Assembly: GCA_021405325.1 (NCBI GenBank)
Contig: QWII01000093.1
Span: 1 to 40,469 of the forward strand
Direction of reading: 5' to 3'
Source: Caldilinea sp. CFX5
Lineage (GTDB): Bacteria > Chloroflexota > Anaerolineae > Caldilineales > Caldilineaceae
Length of the DNA: 40,469 nucleotides
A program made the translations under genes and the position numbers. This document shows positions 24,914-34,819 of the stretch, in pieces. The notes beneath the pieces are model-generated. The model was not told the DNA's origin and did no database searches. It saw only the letters and a program-made list of their open reading frames with translations. Each line of letters begins with the position of its first letter. Position 1 is the stretch's first letter.

Positions 24914-27055
24914 TTAGTGAGCGCCAACCGGAGCCGCAGCGCCGGCAGCACGAGCATTCCCGGCAATGGCGTCCATCGCCGCGTCATCTTCTTGGGGATG
25001 GCGCAGGTGATCGACCAGATCCTGAATCTCCTTGGCCGGTTCGGCGGTCAGCTTGCTCACCACATAGGTCAGGATGAAGTTGGTGGTGAGACCAAAGACG
25101 CCGGCGCCCAGGTGGGTGATGCCCAGGACGTTGAAACTCGGGTCCAGGTAGTTGTTATACATGTAGAAGACACAGACCACCATGCCGCCGATAATGCCGG
25201 CAATGGCGCCGGGGCCGTTGGCCCGCTTCCAGAAGATCCCCAGTAAGATAATAGGAAAGAACGAGGAGGCCGCCAGCGAGAAGGCCCAGGCCACCATCTG
25301 GGCAATCAGCGCCAACCGAGGCATGGCCGCGAGGGCCGCACACGCCGCCGCTACCACCACCAAGCCTTTCCCCAACGCCATGCGGGTGGCAGGGCTGGCC
25401 TTGGGGTTGATAATACGGTAGTAGACATCATGGGCAATGGCCGAGGCGATCACCACCAGCAGACCATCCGCCGTCGAGAGCGCCGCCGCCAAACCACCGG
25501 CAGCGATCAGCGCCGCAATCGTATAGGGCAGACCCGCTAACTCTGGCGTCGAAAGCACGATCAGGTCGGCGTTGATGTCCAGTTCTGCAAATTGCACCTT
25601 GCCATCTACGGCGCCGGCTGTGATCGCGGCGCCGGCTAGTTCACCAGCCACGCCACTCTTGACATCGCCTTGTGACGTGTCCTGGAAAGCGCCTAACTGC
25701 ACCTTGCCGTCACCATTGGCATCCGTCCAGACCAGCTTTGGCGTATCACCCTTGGTCTGGTCAGCCGCCCACGCCGGGAGTTTGGTTCCATCCAAGCCCT
25801 CCAACGTGTTGAAATCCTTGATGGTCAACAGGCCGGTCTTGGAGAAGCGCACGATCCAGTCCAATGGTTGACCATCTTTACCGGCGATGGTATAGACTGT
25901 CTTGTCACCATCTTGTACACTGGTCAACGAGCCACCGACAACGTTAGAGAGTAATTCCCACCGCGAGAAGGCGGCATAAGCCGGGGCTGTGAAGTAGAGC
26001 AGGAAGATGAAGAAGAGCGAATAACCGACGCTCATACGACTTTCCCGCACGCTTGGCACTGTGTAGAAGCGAATCAAAATATGGGGCAAGCCGGCGGTAC
26101 CTAGCATGAGACAGAGGGTGAGCGCCAGGAAGTCCCACGGTTGGCCTTTCCAGTCGGTGACGGACTTGGCTTCCGGCACACTCCAGTTGGTGCCAAAGTA
26201 GCTGTTGACACCCTTGATGGCGCCGATGGAGGCCGCATTGCTCATGGTTTCGTTATAGGGTTCAATATATTTTTTTGTGATCTCCTGCTCCGCTTCCAAG
26301 CGCTGGACTTGTTGCAGCGCCTCGCCATAGGATGCCTGCGGAATCGGCACGCCGGTCAGCTTGATCGAGAGGAAGACTACCGGCACCAGATAGGCCACGA
26401 TCAAAATTACATATTGCGCCACCTGCGTCCAGGTCACGGCCTTCATGCCGCCCAGGAAGGAGCAGAACAAGACGCCGGCCAGCCCCAGCACAACGCCCCA
26501 TTCATACGAGACGCCGACAAAGCGGCTCATGATCAAGCCGACGCCGACGACCTGCGCCGTCACATAGGTGAAGCTGACGATGATGGCCGCAATCGCCGCC
26601 ACCGTGCGGGCCGCTTTCCCACCGTAGCGGGCGCCCACAAAGTCGGGAATGGTGTATTGGCCAAATTTGCGGATGTAGGGGGCAAAGAGCAGCGCCAGCA
26701 ACACATAGCCGCCCGTCCAGCCCATAATATAGGCCAGGCCGTCATAGCCCAGCAGCCAGAGCGAACCGGCCATTGAAATAAAAGAGGCGGCGCTCATCCA
26801 GTCGGCGCCGGTCGCCATGCCGTTGAAGATGGCGGGGACGCTACGCCCGGCCACATAATATTCATCCAACGCTTTGGTGCGGCTCATAATGCCGATGACC
26901 GCATACAACCCCATTGTCAGCGCCATAAAACTCCAGGCAATGACATTATGGGATAAGTTGATGGTCAACTCTAGCGCCAGAATGATCAGCGTGAAGAGAA
27001 TAAAGCCAACGGTAAACAGCCCATAGCCGCGGGCCAGGCGATCTTGTCGAAACAT
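24914..27055 (-). CDS. Sodium/solute symporter, VC_2705 subfamily (ActP-like)
   Basis: 713 residues with about 13 membrane helices of the SSS family (DEYYVAGRSVPAIFNGMATG, YTIPDFVGARYGG, ALSTADGLLVVIASAIAHDV). It is the large partner of DUF4212 small subunits, a pairing that defines the VC_2705 subfamily. Related ActP carries acetate and other short monocarboxylates. Residues about 365-500 are an insert between helices, rich in Asp/Gly and containing TDANGDGKVQLGAF (444-456), which resembles an EF-hand calcium loop but lacks the final Glu. An AAGGAG-type site precedes ATG 27055. It ends with an Ala-rich tail. Its place between two acetyl-CoA synthetases and a CrbS-like kinase supports acetate or propionate uptake. 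Confidence 0.92.
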   Translation of the reverse strand: MFRQDRLARGYGLFTVGFILFTLIILALELTINLSHNVIAWSFMALTMGLYAVIGIMSRTKALDEYYVAGRSVPAIFNGMATGADWMSAASFISMAGSLWLLGYDGLAYIMGWTGGYVLLALLFAPYIRKFGQYTIPDFVGARYGGKAARTVAAIAAIIVSFTYVTAQVVGVGLIMSRFVGVSYEWGVVLGLAGVLFCSFLGGMKAVTWTQVAQYVILIVAYLVPVVFLSIKLTGVPIPQASYGEALQQVQRLEAEQEITKKYIEPYNETMSNAASIGAIKGVNSYFGTNWSVPEAKSVTDWKGQPWDFLALTLCLMLGTAGLPHILIRFYTVPSVRESRMSVGYSLFFIFLLYFTAPAYAAFSRWELLSNVVGGSLTSVQDGDKTVYTIAGKDGQPLDWIVRFSKTGLLTIKDFNTLEGLDGTKLPAWAADQTKGDTPKLVWTDANGDGKVQLGAFQDTSQGDVKSGVAGELAGAAITAGAVDGKVQFAELDINADLIVLSTPELAGLPYTIAALIAAGGLAAALSTADGLLVVIASAIAHDVYYRIINPKASPATRMALGKGLVVVAAACAALAAMPRLALIAQMVAWAFSLAASSFFPIILLGIFWKRANGPGAIAGIIGGMVVCVFYMYNNYLDPSFNVLGITHLGAGVFGLTTNFILTYVVSKLTAEPAKEIQDLVDHLRHPQEDDAAMDAIAGNARAAGAAAPVGAH

Positions 27056-27093
27056 GGTAGGTGGTTCTCCTTATCAGACTATCTCTGGTGAAG

Positions 27094-27393
27094 TTACTTC
27101 TTGGTGGTTAATTTGCGGTCGCGGTCACGCAAGCCATACTCTTGATCCAACTTGTTCATCCGCCAGGCGTAGTAGAAGATCAAGACGACAAAGACAATCA
27201 GCGATCCCTGGCTGCCCATGTAGTAGCCAAGCGGGAAGCCGGCAAAGACAATCTGATTCAGTTGATTGATGAAGAGCGGCGGGATATACGCAACGACAAA
27301 CCAGATCACCAACAAGGTGATAATCAACCGCTGGTTCGCTTTCCAGTAAGAATCGAGCCGTTTCTGCTGCTCTTCACGCGGGTTTTGTGCCAT
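27094..27393 (-). CDS. DUF4212 symporter small subunit
   Basis: 99 residues, two membrane helices: LIITLLVIWFVVAYIPPLFI and GSLIVFVVLIFYYAWRMNKL, with NQLNQIVFAGFPLGYYMGSQ between them. This is the DUF4212 (putative solute:sodium symporter small subunit) pattern. It is 38 bases upstream of the symporter gene and both have strong Shine-Dalgarno sites (AGGAGG here), so the two form one unit. Confidence 0.92.
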   Translation of the reverse strand: MAQNPREEQQKRLDSYWKANQRLIITLLVIWFVVAYIPPLFINQLNQIVFAGFPLGYYMGSQGSLIVFVVLIFYYAWRMNKLDQEYGLRDRDRKLTTKK

Positions 27394-27450
27394 AAAGTTC
27401 CTCCTAAGGGTTGAGTAAGTGGGTCAACAGGAAACCCAGCGAATGACAAT

Positions 27451-27555
27451 ACCATCTGCCCTGAAAACCACAGGGATTTCGCAGATTATACAGATTAATT
27501 TGTGGTATAAATCTTTGAAATCTGCGGAACCCCTGTGGTTTTCAGGGCAGATGGT
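27451..27555. repeat. 25-bp perfect inverted repeat with a second inner stem
   Basis: Arms at 27451-27475 and 27531-27555 pair exactly (ctgccctgaaaaccacaggg on the left). An inner stem cgcagatt/aatctgcg continues after a four-base internal loop. Words such as aatctgcg are widespread in bacterial intergenic repeats. It lies in the 553-base gap 27394-27946, upstream of the DUF4212 start. The remainder of the gap holds the two repeats below and no supported gene. Confidence 0.85.
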
Positions 27556-27733
27556 CGGCAAGTCCCTGTGTTCCGATTGAGCCGTTTAAATAAGTATTTG
27601 TTTTGCTTGTTGAAATGGAATGAAAACTGGGAAGCTATTGTCGTACGCTTGGGATGCCATGAGTGTAGCAAATTGTAAGTAACCTCACAACCTGCAATCC
27701 GATAGTCTTTTGCTGCCAAAGTAGTAGGAAAGA

Positions 27734-27812
27734 CCTACCCGAAGGGGTAGGGAAGTTGGGGAATAGAGAGATTGAGAGATAAAGAGATTCTCTGTGCTGC
27801 TCTCTCAATCTC
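27734..27812. repeat. Two small palindromes: CCTACCC..GGGTAGG and GAGAGATTGAGAGA
   Basis: cctacccgaaggggtagg (from 27734) is a compact hairpin like the one at 34074-34098. Then gagagattgagaga (27766-27779) faces tctctcaatctc (27801-27812) almost exactly. Confidence 0.6.
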
Positions 27813-27817
27813 TTGAA

Positions 27818-27908
27818 GAGTTACGCAGTTGCCTGGGAACGCCGGCCTCCTGCCGGCCTGTCGCCAGAGATGGCGCGGGAACCCGTTGGGTGCCCAACTG
27901 CGTAACTC
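27818..27908. repeat. 14-bp inverted repeat enclosing GCCGGC hairpin
   Basis: gagttacgcagttg (27818-27831) and caactgcgtaactc (27895-27908) are exact partners. Inside, gccggcctcctgccggc is a second hairpin, and cctgggaac and gcgggaaccc form looser pairs. It sits 38 bases past the stop of the DUF294 gene on the minus strand, so it could act as its terminator. Confidence 0.75.
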
Positions 27909-27946
27909 CTACTCTTTTTAAAAACTTGTACGAAGCACAATACGAT

Positions 27947-29362
27947 TCACGCCAATCTGTCTGTATGATAGGTAAGACCAAGTGCATCTTGCGCTTCTTT
28001 GATCGCAGCAAACGCGGCGCGCAGACGGTTCTGTTCCAACTTGGTGAGATCGCGCAACCGAATTTTGTTGTCGGCAGGTTGCCCGTTTGCAAGCGCCGCC
28101 AATTGGCGACGCAGACGCAGTTTCAGGAGAAAACCGAGGCTATCGATGAGCATGGTGGCGCTCTCTTCGGGGATCTGGTTAGCTTTAGCCGCCACTACCA
28201 GCCGTTCGGCCGTAGCGCGTTCACGCGAACCAGCCGCCAACGCGCCGGCGCGCGCCAGTCCCACAATCGGCGCAATGCCCCCCATCTTGAGATCAACCAA
28301 GCCGCCCTGGCTGCGTATACGCTGAAAGAAACCAAGCGGCGGCGCAAATTGTTGGGCAGCGCGCACGAGGTGGCCGATAAAAAGGGGACGTTTATGCGCC
28401 GCGGCGATCAACGCTTCCAGCGGTTCCAGCGACAGTTCACCATAGACCCGGCGAAAATCAAAGAAGATGCCCGCCTCCATCAGCGCCAGCGGCTCGGGGG
28501 TGCGGATCCAATCGACAAAAATCTCCTGCCATTCGACCAGCGGTTTACACCAATTAGTTGCCATGTAACCACCGGAACAGGGGGGAAAGCCGGCTTGCAT
28601 CAAGCCATTCACCACCTGTTGCGCCAGTTGCCCAAAATAGGCGGCGGCTTCAGCGGATGCTTCAGCGTAAATCAACGCGTTGTCCTGATCAGTAATCAGC
28701 ATTTGCTCGTGGCGCCCTTCCGAGCCAAAGACCAGCCAGGCATAGGGCATGGGGGGCGGCCCCAGTTGTTGTTCAGCGAGTTGCAGCAGTCGTTGCACTA
28801 GTGCATCGTTCAAACTCGAAACCACCCGGCCAATTTGCAGTGCGCCCACCCCGCCATCCACCAGTGTCGCCACTGTGCCGGCAATCTCCTGCGCGTAATG
28901 GTGAAGCGGCGCAGGGTCGGTGAGATTTTGCAGCCGTCGGTGAAGATAGAGCGGACTGCGCGCCTGCTGGCGGAGTAGATCGGTGTTGGTGATCACCCCC
29001 ACCACCCGTCCCTCCTCGACCAGCGCCAGATGATGAATATTCTCATCAAGCATGTAGAGCAGCGCGCTATAGGTCGGTGTATCTGAATCGAGACTTTTGA
29101 GCGGCTGGCTCATCACCTGGCAAACGGGCGTCTCCGGCCCCAGCCCCAATGCCAACACCCGCCCCCGTAAATCGCGATCGGTGAGGATGCCGGGCGGTTC
29201 ACTGGCCACCAGACAGGAACTCGACCGGGCCTGGTGCATGGTCTGCGCCGCCTGTTGCACCGTGGCGTCGGCGGCCACAAAGAGCGGCGGCTGTGTCACC
29301 AACTGCTTGACGGGGACAAGCAGACTGCGATCCAACGTATCACCGGCGCCGGTTAACAACAT
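27947..29362 (-). CDS. CBS-domain and DUF294 nucleotidyltransferase-like protein
   Basis: 471 residues. Two CBS domains (about 14-70 and 78-138; GILTDRDLRGRVLALGLG, VVGVITNTDLL) that would bind an adenine nucleotide. Then comes the DUF294 nucleotidyltransferase domain with FGSEGRHEQMLITDQDNALI (Gly-Ser at 213-214, Asp225 and Asp227 as metal ligands), and the DUF294 C-terminal helical domain (about 330-465). The fold is that of GlnE/KNT-type nucleotidyltransferases, so protein modification is plausible. In proteobacteria the gene sits beside an exonuclease and the symporter pair, and the same partners occur here. A cyclic-nucleotide domain often found at the N-terminus is absent. ATG 29362 follows an AGGA site. 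Confidence 0.88.
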   Translation of the reverse strand: MLLTGAGDTLDRSLLVPVKQLVTQPPLFVAADATVQQAAQTMHQARSSSCLVASEPPGILTDRDLRGRVLALGLGPETPVCQVMSQPLKSLDSDTPTYSALLYMLDENIHHLALVEEGRVVGVITNTDLLRQQARSPLYLHRRLQNLTDPAPLHHYAQEIAGTVATLVDGGVGALQIGRVVSSLNDALVQRLLQLAEQQLGPPPMPYAWLVFGSEGRHEQMLITDQDNALIYAEASAEAAAYFGQLAQQVVNGLMQAGFPPCSGGYMATNWCKPLVEWQEIFVDWIRTPEPLALMEAGIFFDFRRVYGELSLEPLEALIAAAHKRPLFIGHLVRAAQQFAPPLGFFQRIRSQGGLVDLKMGGIAPIVGLARAGALAAGSRERATAERLVVAAKANQIPEESATMLIDSLGFLLKLRLRRQLAALANGQPADNKIRLRDLTKLEQNRLRAAFAAIKEAQDALGLTYHTDRLA

Positions 29363-29386
29363 GGGTAAATCCTCTGCAAAATCGTT

Positions 29387-29456
29387 CCGTGTTGCTTCTA
29401 TCCGTGTTTAGTCCTTTGGCAACATAAAGGACTAAACACGGATAGAAGCAACACGG
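29387..29456. repeat. 31-bp perfect inverted repeat, 8-base loop
   Basis: Arms at 29387-29417 and 29426-29456 match exactly (ccgtgttgcttctatccgtg on the left edge), around ggcaacat. It lies 25 bases upstream of the DUF294 start on the minus strand, so it would be in the leader or in the intergenic mRNA after the synthetase. Confidence 0.92.
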
Positions 29457-29473
29457 AGGCAATTCATCAGGTT

Positions 29474-29721
29474 GAACGGTAGTAAAGGCTGATGAGAGTT
29501 ACATAAATAAATCGGTAACGAGGAGTCAGGCACGCCCTGTGCCGACCCGGCTCTGATTACCGAAACAATTAGCTAACCTTCATTAGTCTTCGGCGGGCCA
29601 GGGCAAGACTAATGAAGGTTACAAATTTGTTTCGGTAATCCTTGGAACTTGTCACGCCGGCGGCGATGACCTACAGTTACCGCTTTATTTTCGTAACGTT
29701 CATTAGTCTTTACTACCGTTC
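29474..29721. repeat. Nested inverted repeats of CATTAGTCTT words
   Basis: The outer arms, 29474-29502 and 29693-29721, pair at about 24 of 29 positions (gaacggtagtaaaggctgat and its partner). The inner arms, 29555-29590 and 29605-29640, pair over 36 bases with a few central mismatches. The outer right arm repeats cattagtctt of the inner left arm. Together with the repeat at 29387 they fill the 380-base gap 29363-29742. No gene is seen. Confidence 0.8.
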
Positions 29722-29742
29722 ATTGCTTCTTGCACTATACCG

Positions 29743-31626
29743 TTAATCTTCCAATGTACTCAAGTCGCCGGGGTCTTTGCCCAACGCCTGGGCTTTGAGC
29801 AGGCGACGGACGATCTTGCCGCTGCGGGTCTTGGGCAGCTTTTCGACAAAATCCAGTTCACTGGGTGTGGCAATCGGCCCCAACTCGCGGCGGACATGGT
29901 CGATGATGCTGCGTTGGGCCGCATCGCCGCCGGCTTGGCCGGGGCGCAAGACGACAAACGCCTTGATCGCTTCCCCCTTGATCTCATCAGGAATGCCGAT
30001 CACCGCCGATTCGGCCACCGCGGGGTGAGTGATGAGCGCCGACTCGACATCCGCCGTACCAATGCGATGACCGGCGACATTCAGCACATCATCGCTGCGC
30101 CCCAGCACCGTAATGCGGCCATCTTTGTCCCAACTGGCGACATCGCCGGCCAGGTAGACGCCGGGGACTTCGGTCCAGTATTGTTCGTAACGGCTGTGAT
30201 TGTTCCAGACGGTGCGCATCATGTGCGGGAAGGGCCGTTTGAGCGCCAACAGCCCCCCCTTGCCTTTCGGCACTTCTGCGCCCAGTTCATTGACCAACAC
30301 CGCTTCGACACCCGGCATGGCAAAGCCGGCGGCGCCCGGCACGGCGCTCATCGTCAGCGGCGTGGCAATGGTCGGGCCGCCCAATTCGGTCTGCCACCAG
30401 TTGTCGGCCACAAAGCCGCGCTTGCCGCCGTCAAGCAGATGGGTGTGCGCCCAACGCATCGCTTCCGGGTTGAGCGGTTCGCCGGCGACGGCCAGCAAGC
30501 GCAAGGTGGAGAGGTCGTACTTGCCGGGGTAGTCCGGCCCGAATTTCATAAACATGCGCACCGCCGTCGGCGCGGTAAACATGACATTGACGCCATACTT
30601 TTCGACGCACTCCCAGATCACGCCGGGGTGCGGAAAGTCGGGCGCGCCTTCGCGGAAGACCGAGGTGACGCCTTCAATCAACGGTGCATAGACAATGTAC
30701 GAATGGCCCACCACCCAGCCAATGTCGGAGGTGGCCCAGTAGACATCGTTGTCCTTCACATCAAAAAAGTTGCGCAGGTGATAGGAGGTGCCGACCATAT
30801 AGCCGCCATGCACATGGACAACGCCCTTGGGCTTGCCGGTCGAGCCGGAGGTGTAGAGAATGTAGAGCGGGTGTTCGCTGTCCACCGGTTCGGCGGCGGT
30901 CTCCGGGCGATGGGCGGTCATCAATTCGTCAAAGTCCACCTCATGGGGGCGCAACTCGGCTTTGGCGCCCCGCTGGAACCAGATGACATGGTGCAGCCCC
31001 AGACCATCGACTGCCTGATCGACAATGCTGCGCAGATCGACACCTTTGCCGCGCCGGTAGCCGACATTGCCCGCGATTACCACTTGCGCACCGGCATCCA
31101 AAATGCGGTCACGCAGTGCGCCGACGCCCATCCCGGCATAGACCACCGAGTGGATGGCGCCAATGCGCGCACAAGCCAACATCGAAATCACACCTTCCAG
31201 CGTCAACGGCATGTAGATGATGACCGTGTCCCCCTTTTTCACGCCCAATGCTTTTAGGCCAGTGGCAAAGCGGGAGACCAACTGGCGCAACTCATGGTAG
31301 GTGACTTTGCGTTCACTGCCGTCCTCGCCAATCCAGATCAGCGCCAACTTCGTGCGGTTGGGGCCGTCGGCATGGCGATCCAGCGCGTTGAGGGTGATGT
31401 TGGTCTGCCCGCCGACAAACCAGCGATGGTTGGGGTAGTTCCACTCCATGACCTGTTGCCAGGGCTGCGTCCAGGTGAAACGTTGCGCCCAGCCACCCCA
31501 AAAGCCGGCAGGATCGGCAATGCTGCGCGCATATTCGGCGGCGAAGTCGCGAAGATTGGCCTGCGCGATGAGCTTGTCCGGCGCGTGAAAACTCTCGCCA
31601 TATTGTAAAATCTGTTCGAGATGCAC
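29743..31626 (-). CDS. Acyl-CoA synthetase, acetyl-/propionyl-CoA type, second copy
   Basis: 627 residues of the AMP-forming acyl-CoA synthetase family. ATP-binding ILYTSGSTGKPKGVVH, the GWVVGHSYIVYAPL pocket, WWQTELGGP and the acylated-lysine motif PKTRSGKIVRRLLK are all present. SDIGWVVGHSYIVYAPLIEG is closer to the propionyl-CoA (PrpE) type, while the neighbouring copy has PGWITGHSYIVYSPL. So the substrate may be propionate or another short acid; I infer this from those positions only. Start is GTG 31626 behind AGGAGGAA. It follows the first synthetase on the same strand with a repeat-filled gap of 184 bases. Confidence 0.88.
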   Translation of the reverse strand: MHLEQILQYGESFHAPDKLIAQANLRDFAAEYARSIADPAGFWGGWAQRFTWTQPWQQVMEWNYPNHRWFVGGQTNITLNALDRHADGPNRTKLALIWIGEDGSERKVTYHELRQLVSRFATGLKALGVKKGDTVIIYMPLTLEGVISMLACARIGAIHSVVYAGMGVGALRDRILDAGAQVVIAGNVGYRRGKGVDLRSIVDQAVDGLGLHHVIWFQRGAKAELRPHEVDFDELMTAHRPETAAEPVDSEHPLYILYTSGSTGKPKGVVHVHGGYMVGTSYHLRNFFDVKDNDVYWATSDIGWVVGHSYIVYAPLIEGVTSVFREGAPDFPHPGVIWECVEKYGVNVMFTAPTAVRMFMKFGPDYPGKYDLSTLRLLAVAGEPLNPEAMRWAHTHLLDGGKRGFVADNWWQTELGGPTIATPLTMSAVPGAAGFAMPGVEAVLVNELGAEVPKGKGGLLALKRPFPHMMRTVWNNHSRYEQYWTEVPGVYLAGDVASWDKDGRITVLGRSDDVLNVAGHRIGTADVESALITHPAVAESAVIGIPDEIKGEAIKAFVVLRPGQAGGDAAQRSIIDHVRRELGPIATPSELDFVEKLPKTRSGKIVRRLLKAQALGKDPGDLSTLED

Positions 31627-31664
31627 GGTTCCTCCTTAAAACAACCTCGGCTAAAGTCACACGC

Positions 31665-31802
31665 AACAGAACAACGGATGTAGGAAGCAACGGATTTCAT
31701 GCGCAGGGTGCAAGCGAACGTAACAAATCCGCTGCTTCCTACATCCGTTGTTCTGTTCGCTTGGCCCCCGTATGAAATCCGTTACTTCCTACATCCGTTG
31801 TT
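31665..31802. repeat. Three-arm inverted repeat between the two synthetase genes
   Basis: The arm at 31665-31697 pairs with 31725-31757 at 32 of 33 positions, and can also pair with a second copy at 31775-31802. One arm therefore has two possible partners. Shared words are acaacggatgtaggaagcaa and its complement. The right part touches the 3' end of the first synthetase gene. A copy of the same word is at 465-502. Confidence 0.85.
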
Positions 31803-31810
31803 GTGTTCTG

Positions 31811-33718
<1,908 letters not shown>

Positions 33719-33799
33719 TGTAGATTCCTCCTCTTCACAGTAAAATGGTTACGGGTTTTCAATCAATTTTCGTTTTCGCCCTTTGGTGATTCGTGCTGT

Positions 33800-33852
33800 G
33801 TGCTACGTGATTCGTCGCCTTCGACAGGCTCAGGCGACGAATCACGTAGCAC
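33800..33852. repeat. 21-bp perfect hairpin with REP-like tip
   Basis: Arms gtgctacgtgattcgtcgcc(t) at 33800-33820 and its exact complement at 33832-33852 surround tcgacaggctc. This loop is the reverse complement of the loop at 24375-24385. It sits in the 405-base gap 33719-34123, in the leader region of acs. The rest of that gap holds the promoter at 33978 and the small hairpins at 34074. Confidence 0.9.
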
Positions 33853-33977
33853 GGTAGGCGCGTATTGAATTAAACAACCCTCAGTAGAAGCGCAAATTGT
33901 ACAATGCTAAGTTTACTTAGTTCTGGGGAACAGTCAAACATGACGGATTAAATTGTCAATTTGGAATTATCGGGCGG

Positions 33978-34006
33978 TTGACAGACTGCCAATGGATTTG
34001 TAGAAT
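33978..34006 (+). promoter_or_regulatory. Near-consensus sigma-70 promoter for the NarL-type two-component genes
   Basis: TTGACA at 33978-33983, a 17-base spacer, and TAGAAT at 34001-34006. Start of transcription would be near 34013, giving a leader of about 110 bases before ATG 34124. This is the best promoter in the window. Confidence 0.75.
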
Positions 34007-34073
34007 ACTTTACAATTCCTGTTTGTCAGCTTCAAGCCCAATCGCGATAGTTTTTTTCATACATGAATGAAGG

Positions 34074-34098
34074 GGTAGCCCCTACCGCTTTCGGTAGG
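34074..34098 (+). promoter_or_regulatory. Leader with alternative small hairpins
   Basis: ggtag (34074-34078) can pair with ctacc (34082-34086), and the same ctaccg can instead pair with cggtag (34092-34097). The two stems exclude each other. They lie 15-40 bases before the ribosome site (GGAG at 34114-34117) of the kinase gene. Confidence 0.4.
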
Positions 34099-34123
34099 TT
34101 TAGGCCTTTGATTGGAGACCACC

Positions 34124-34807
34124 ATGAGCGACGTCGTCGGCGCCTTGTCCCCATCGCAACGCATTCTCACCGTCACCGAAGAAGAGTTGAGCCGGATTAT
34201 TCTCGACATTCATGATGGGCCGGTGCAATATCTCTTTACCGCGCTTTCGCTGCTTACTGGCGTGCAGCAAGAGGTGGCGCAACAGGGCGCGCCGGCCGAT
34301 CTGGCGCCGCGGTTGGCGCAGGTGGGCGTTCTGCTCGAATCGTCGCTCTATGAGATCAAATTTTTCATGGGCGCCTTTCGCCCCCCCGAATTTCGTCGCC
34401 GCTCCTTGGTTTCGCTGGTGGAAGGGCTGGTGATTCAACATGAGGAGTGGACGGGCAACACCGTGGAACTGGAAACGCGACTATTGCCCGATGAAATCAG
34501 CCTGCCGGTGAAGATCGCGCTCTACCGCATTGTACAGGAGGCGCTCTCCAACAGCTATCGCCATGCCGGGGTTGAGCGCTATCAGGTCAAGCTTTGGTCT
34601 GAGGATAAGAACATTTGCCTGGAAGTCAGTGATGAGGGGCGTGGGTTTGCGCCGCACGATCTCGAACAAGCGATCAGCGAGGAACACACCGCACATATCG
34701 GCTTGCGCGGGATGCGTGATCGGGTCGCCATCCTTGGCGGTCGCTTTGCGCTAGACAGCCAGGTTGGCAAGGGAACGCGCATTTATGTCGAGTTGCCCGG
34801 TAAGTGA
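34124..34807 (+). CDS. Sensorless NarL/DegS-type histidine kinase
   Basis: 227 residues, soluble. The HisKA_3 helix has the phospho-acceptor His30 in LDIHDGPVQYLF. The HATPase domain shows Asn143 in YRIVQEALSNSYRHAG, DEGRGFA and HIGLRGMRDR. There is no input domain and no membrane segment, so the signal must come from a partner protein. ATG 34124 follows GGAG; the TTG twelve bases earlier is rejected. The regulator gene begins 12 bases after the stop, as expected for a cognate pair. Confidence 0.9.
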   Translation: MSDVVGALSPSQRILTVTEEELSRIILDIHDGPVQYLFTALSLLTGVQQEVAQQGAPADLAPRLAQVGVLLESSLYEIKFFMGAFRPPEFRRRSLVSLVEGLVIQHEEWTGNTVELETRLLPDEISLPVKIALYRIVQEALSNSYRHAGVERYQVKLWSEDKNICLEVSDEGRGFAPHDLEQAISEEHTAHIGLRGMRDRVAILGGRFALDSQVGKGTRIYVELPGK

Positions 34808-34819
34808 CAGGAGCAAGGA

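Noticed and set aside
27794..28801. Plus-strand frame of 335 codons antisense to the DUF294 gene
   Set aside because: It begins in a palindrome and mirrors a clearly identified gene.
29896..31257. Open plus-strand frame of 453 codons antisense to the second synthetase
   Set aside because: It is a mirror of a GC-rich coding gene, with Arg/His/Gly-rich composition and no recognisable family.
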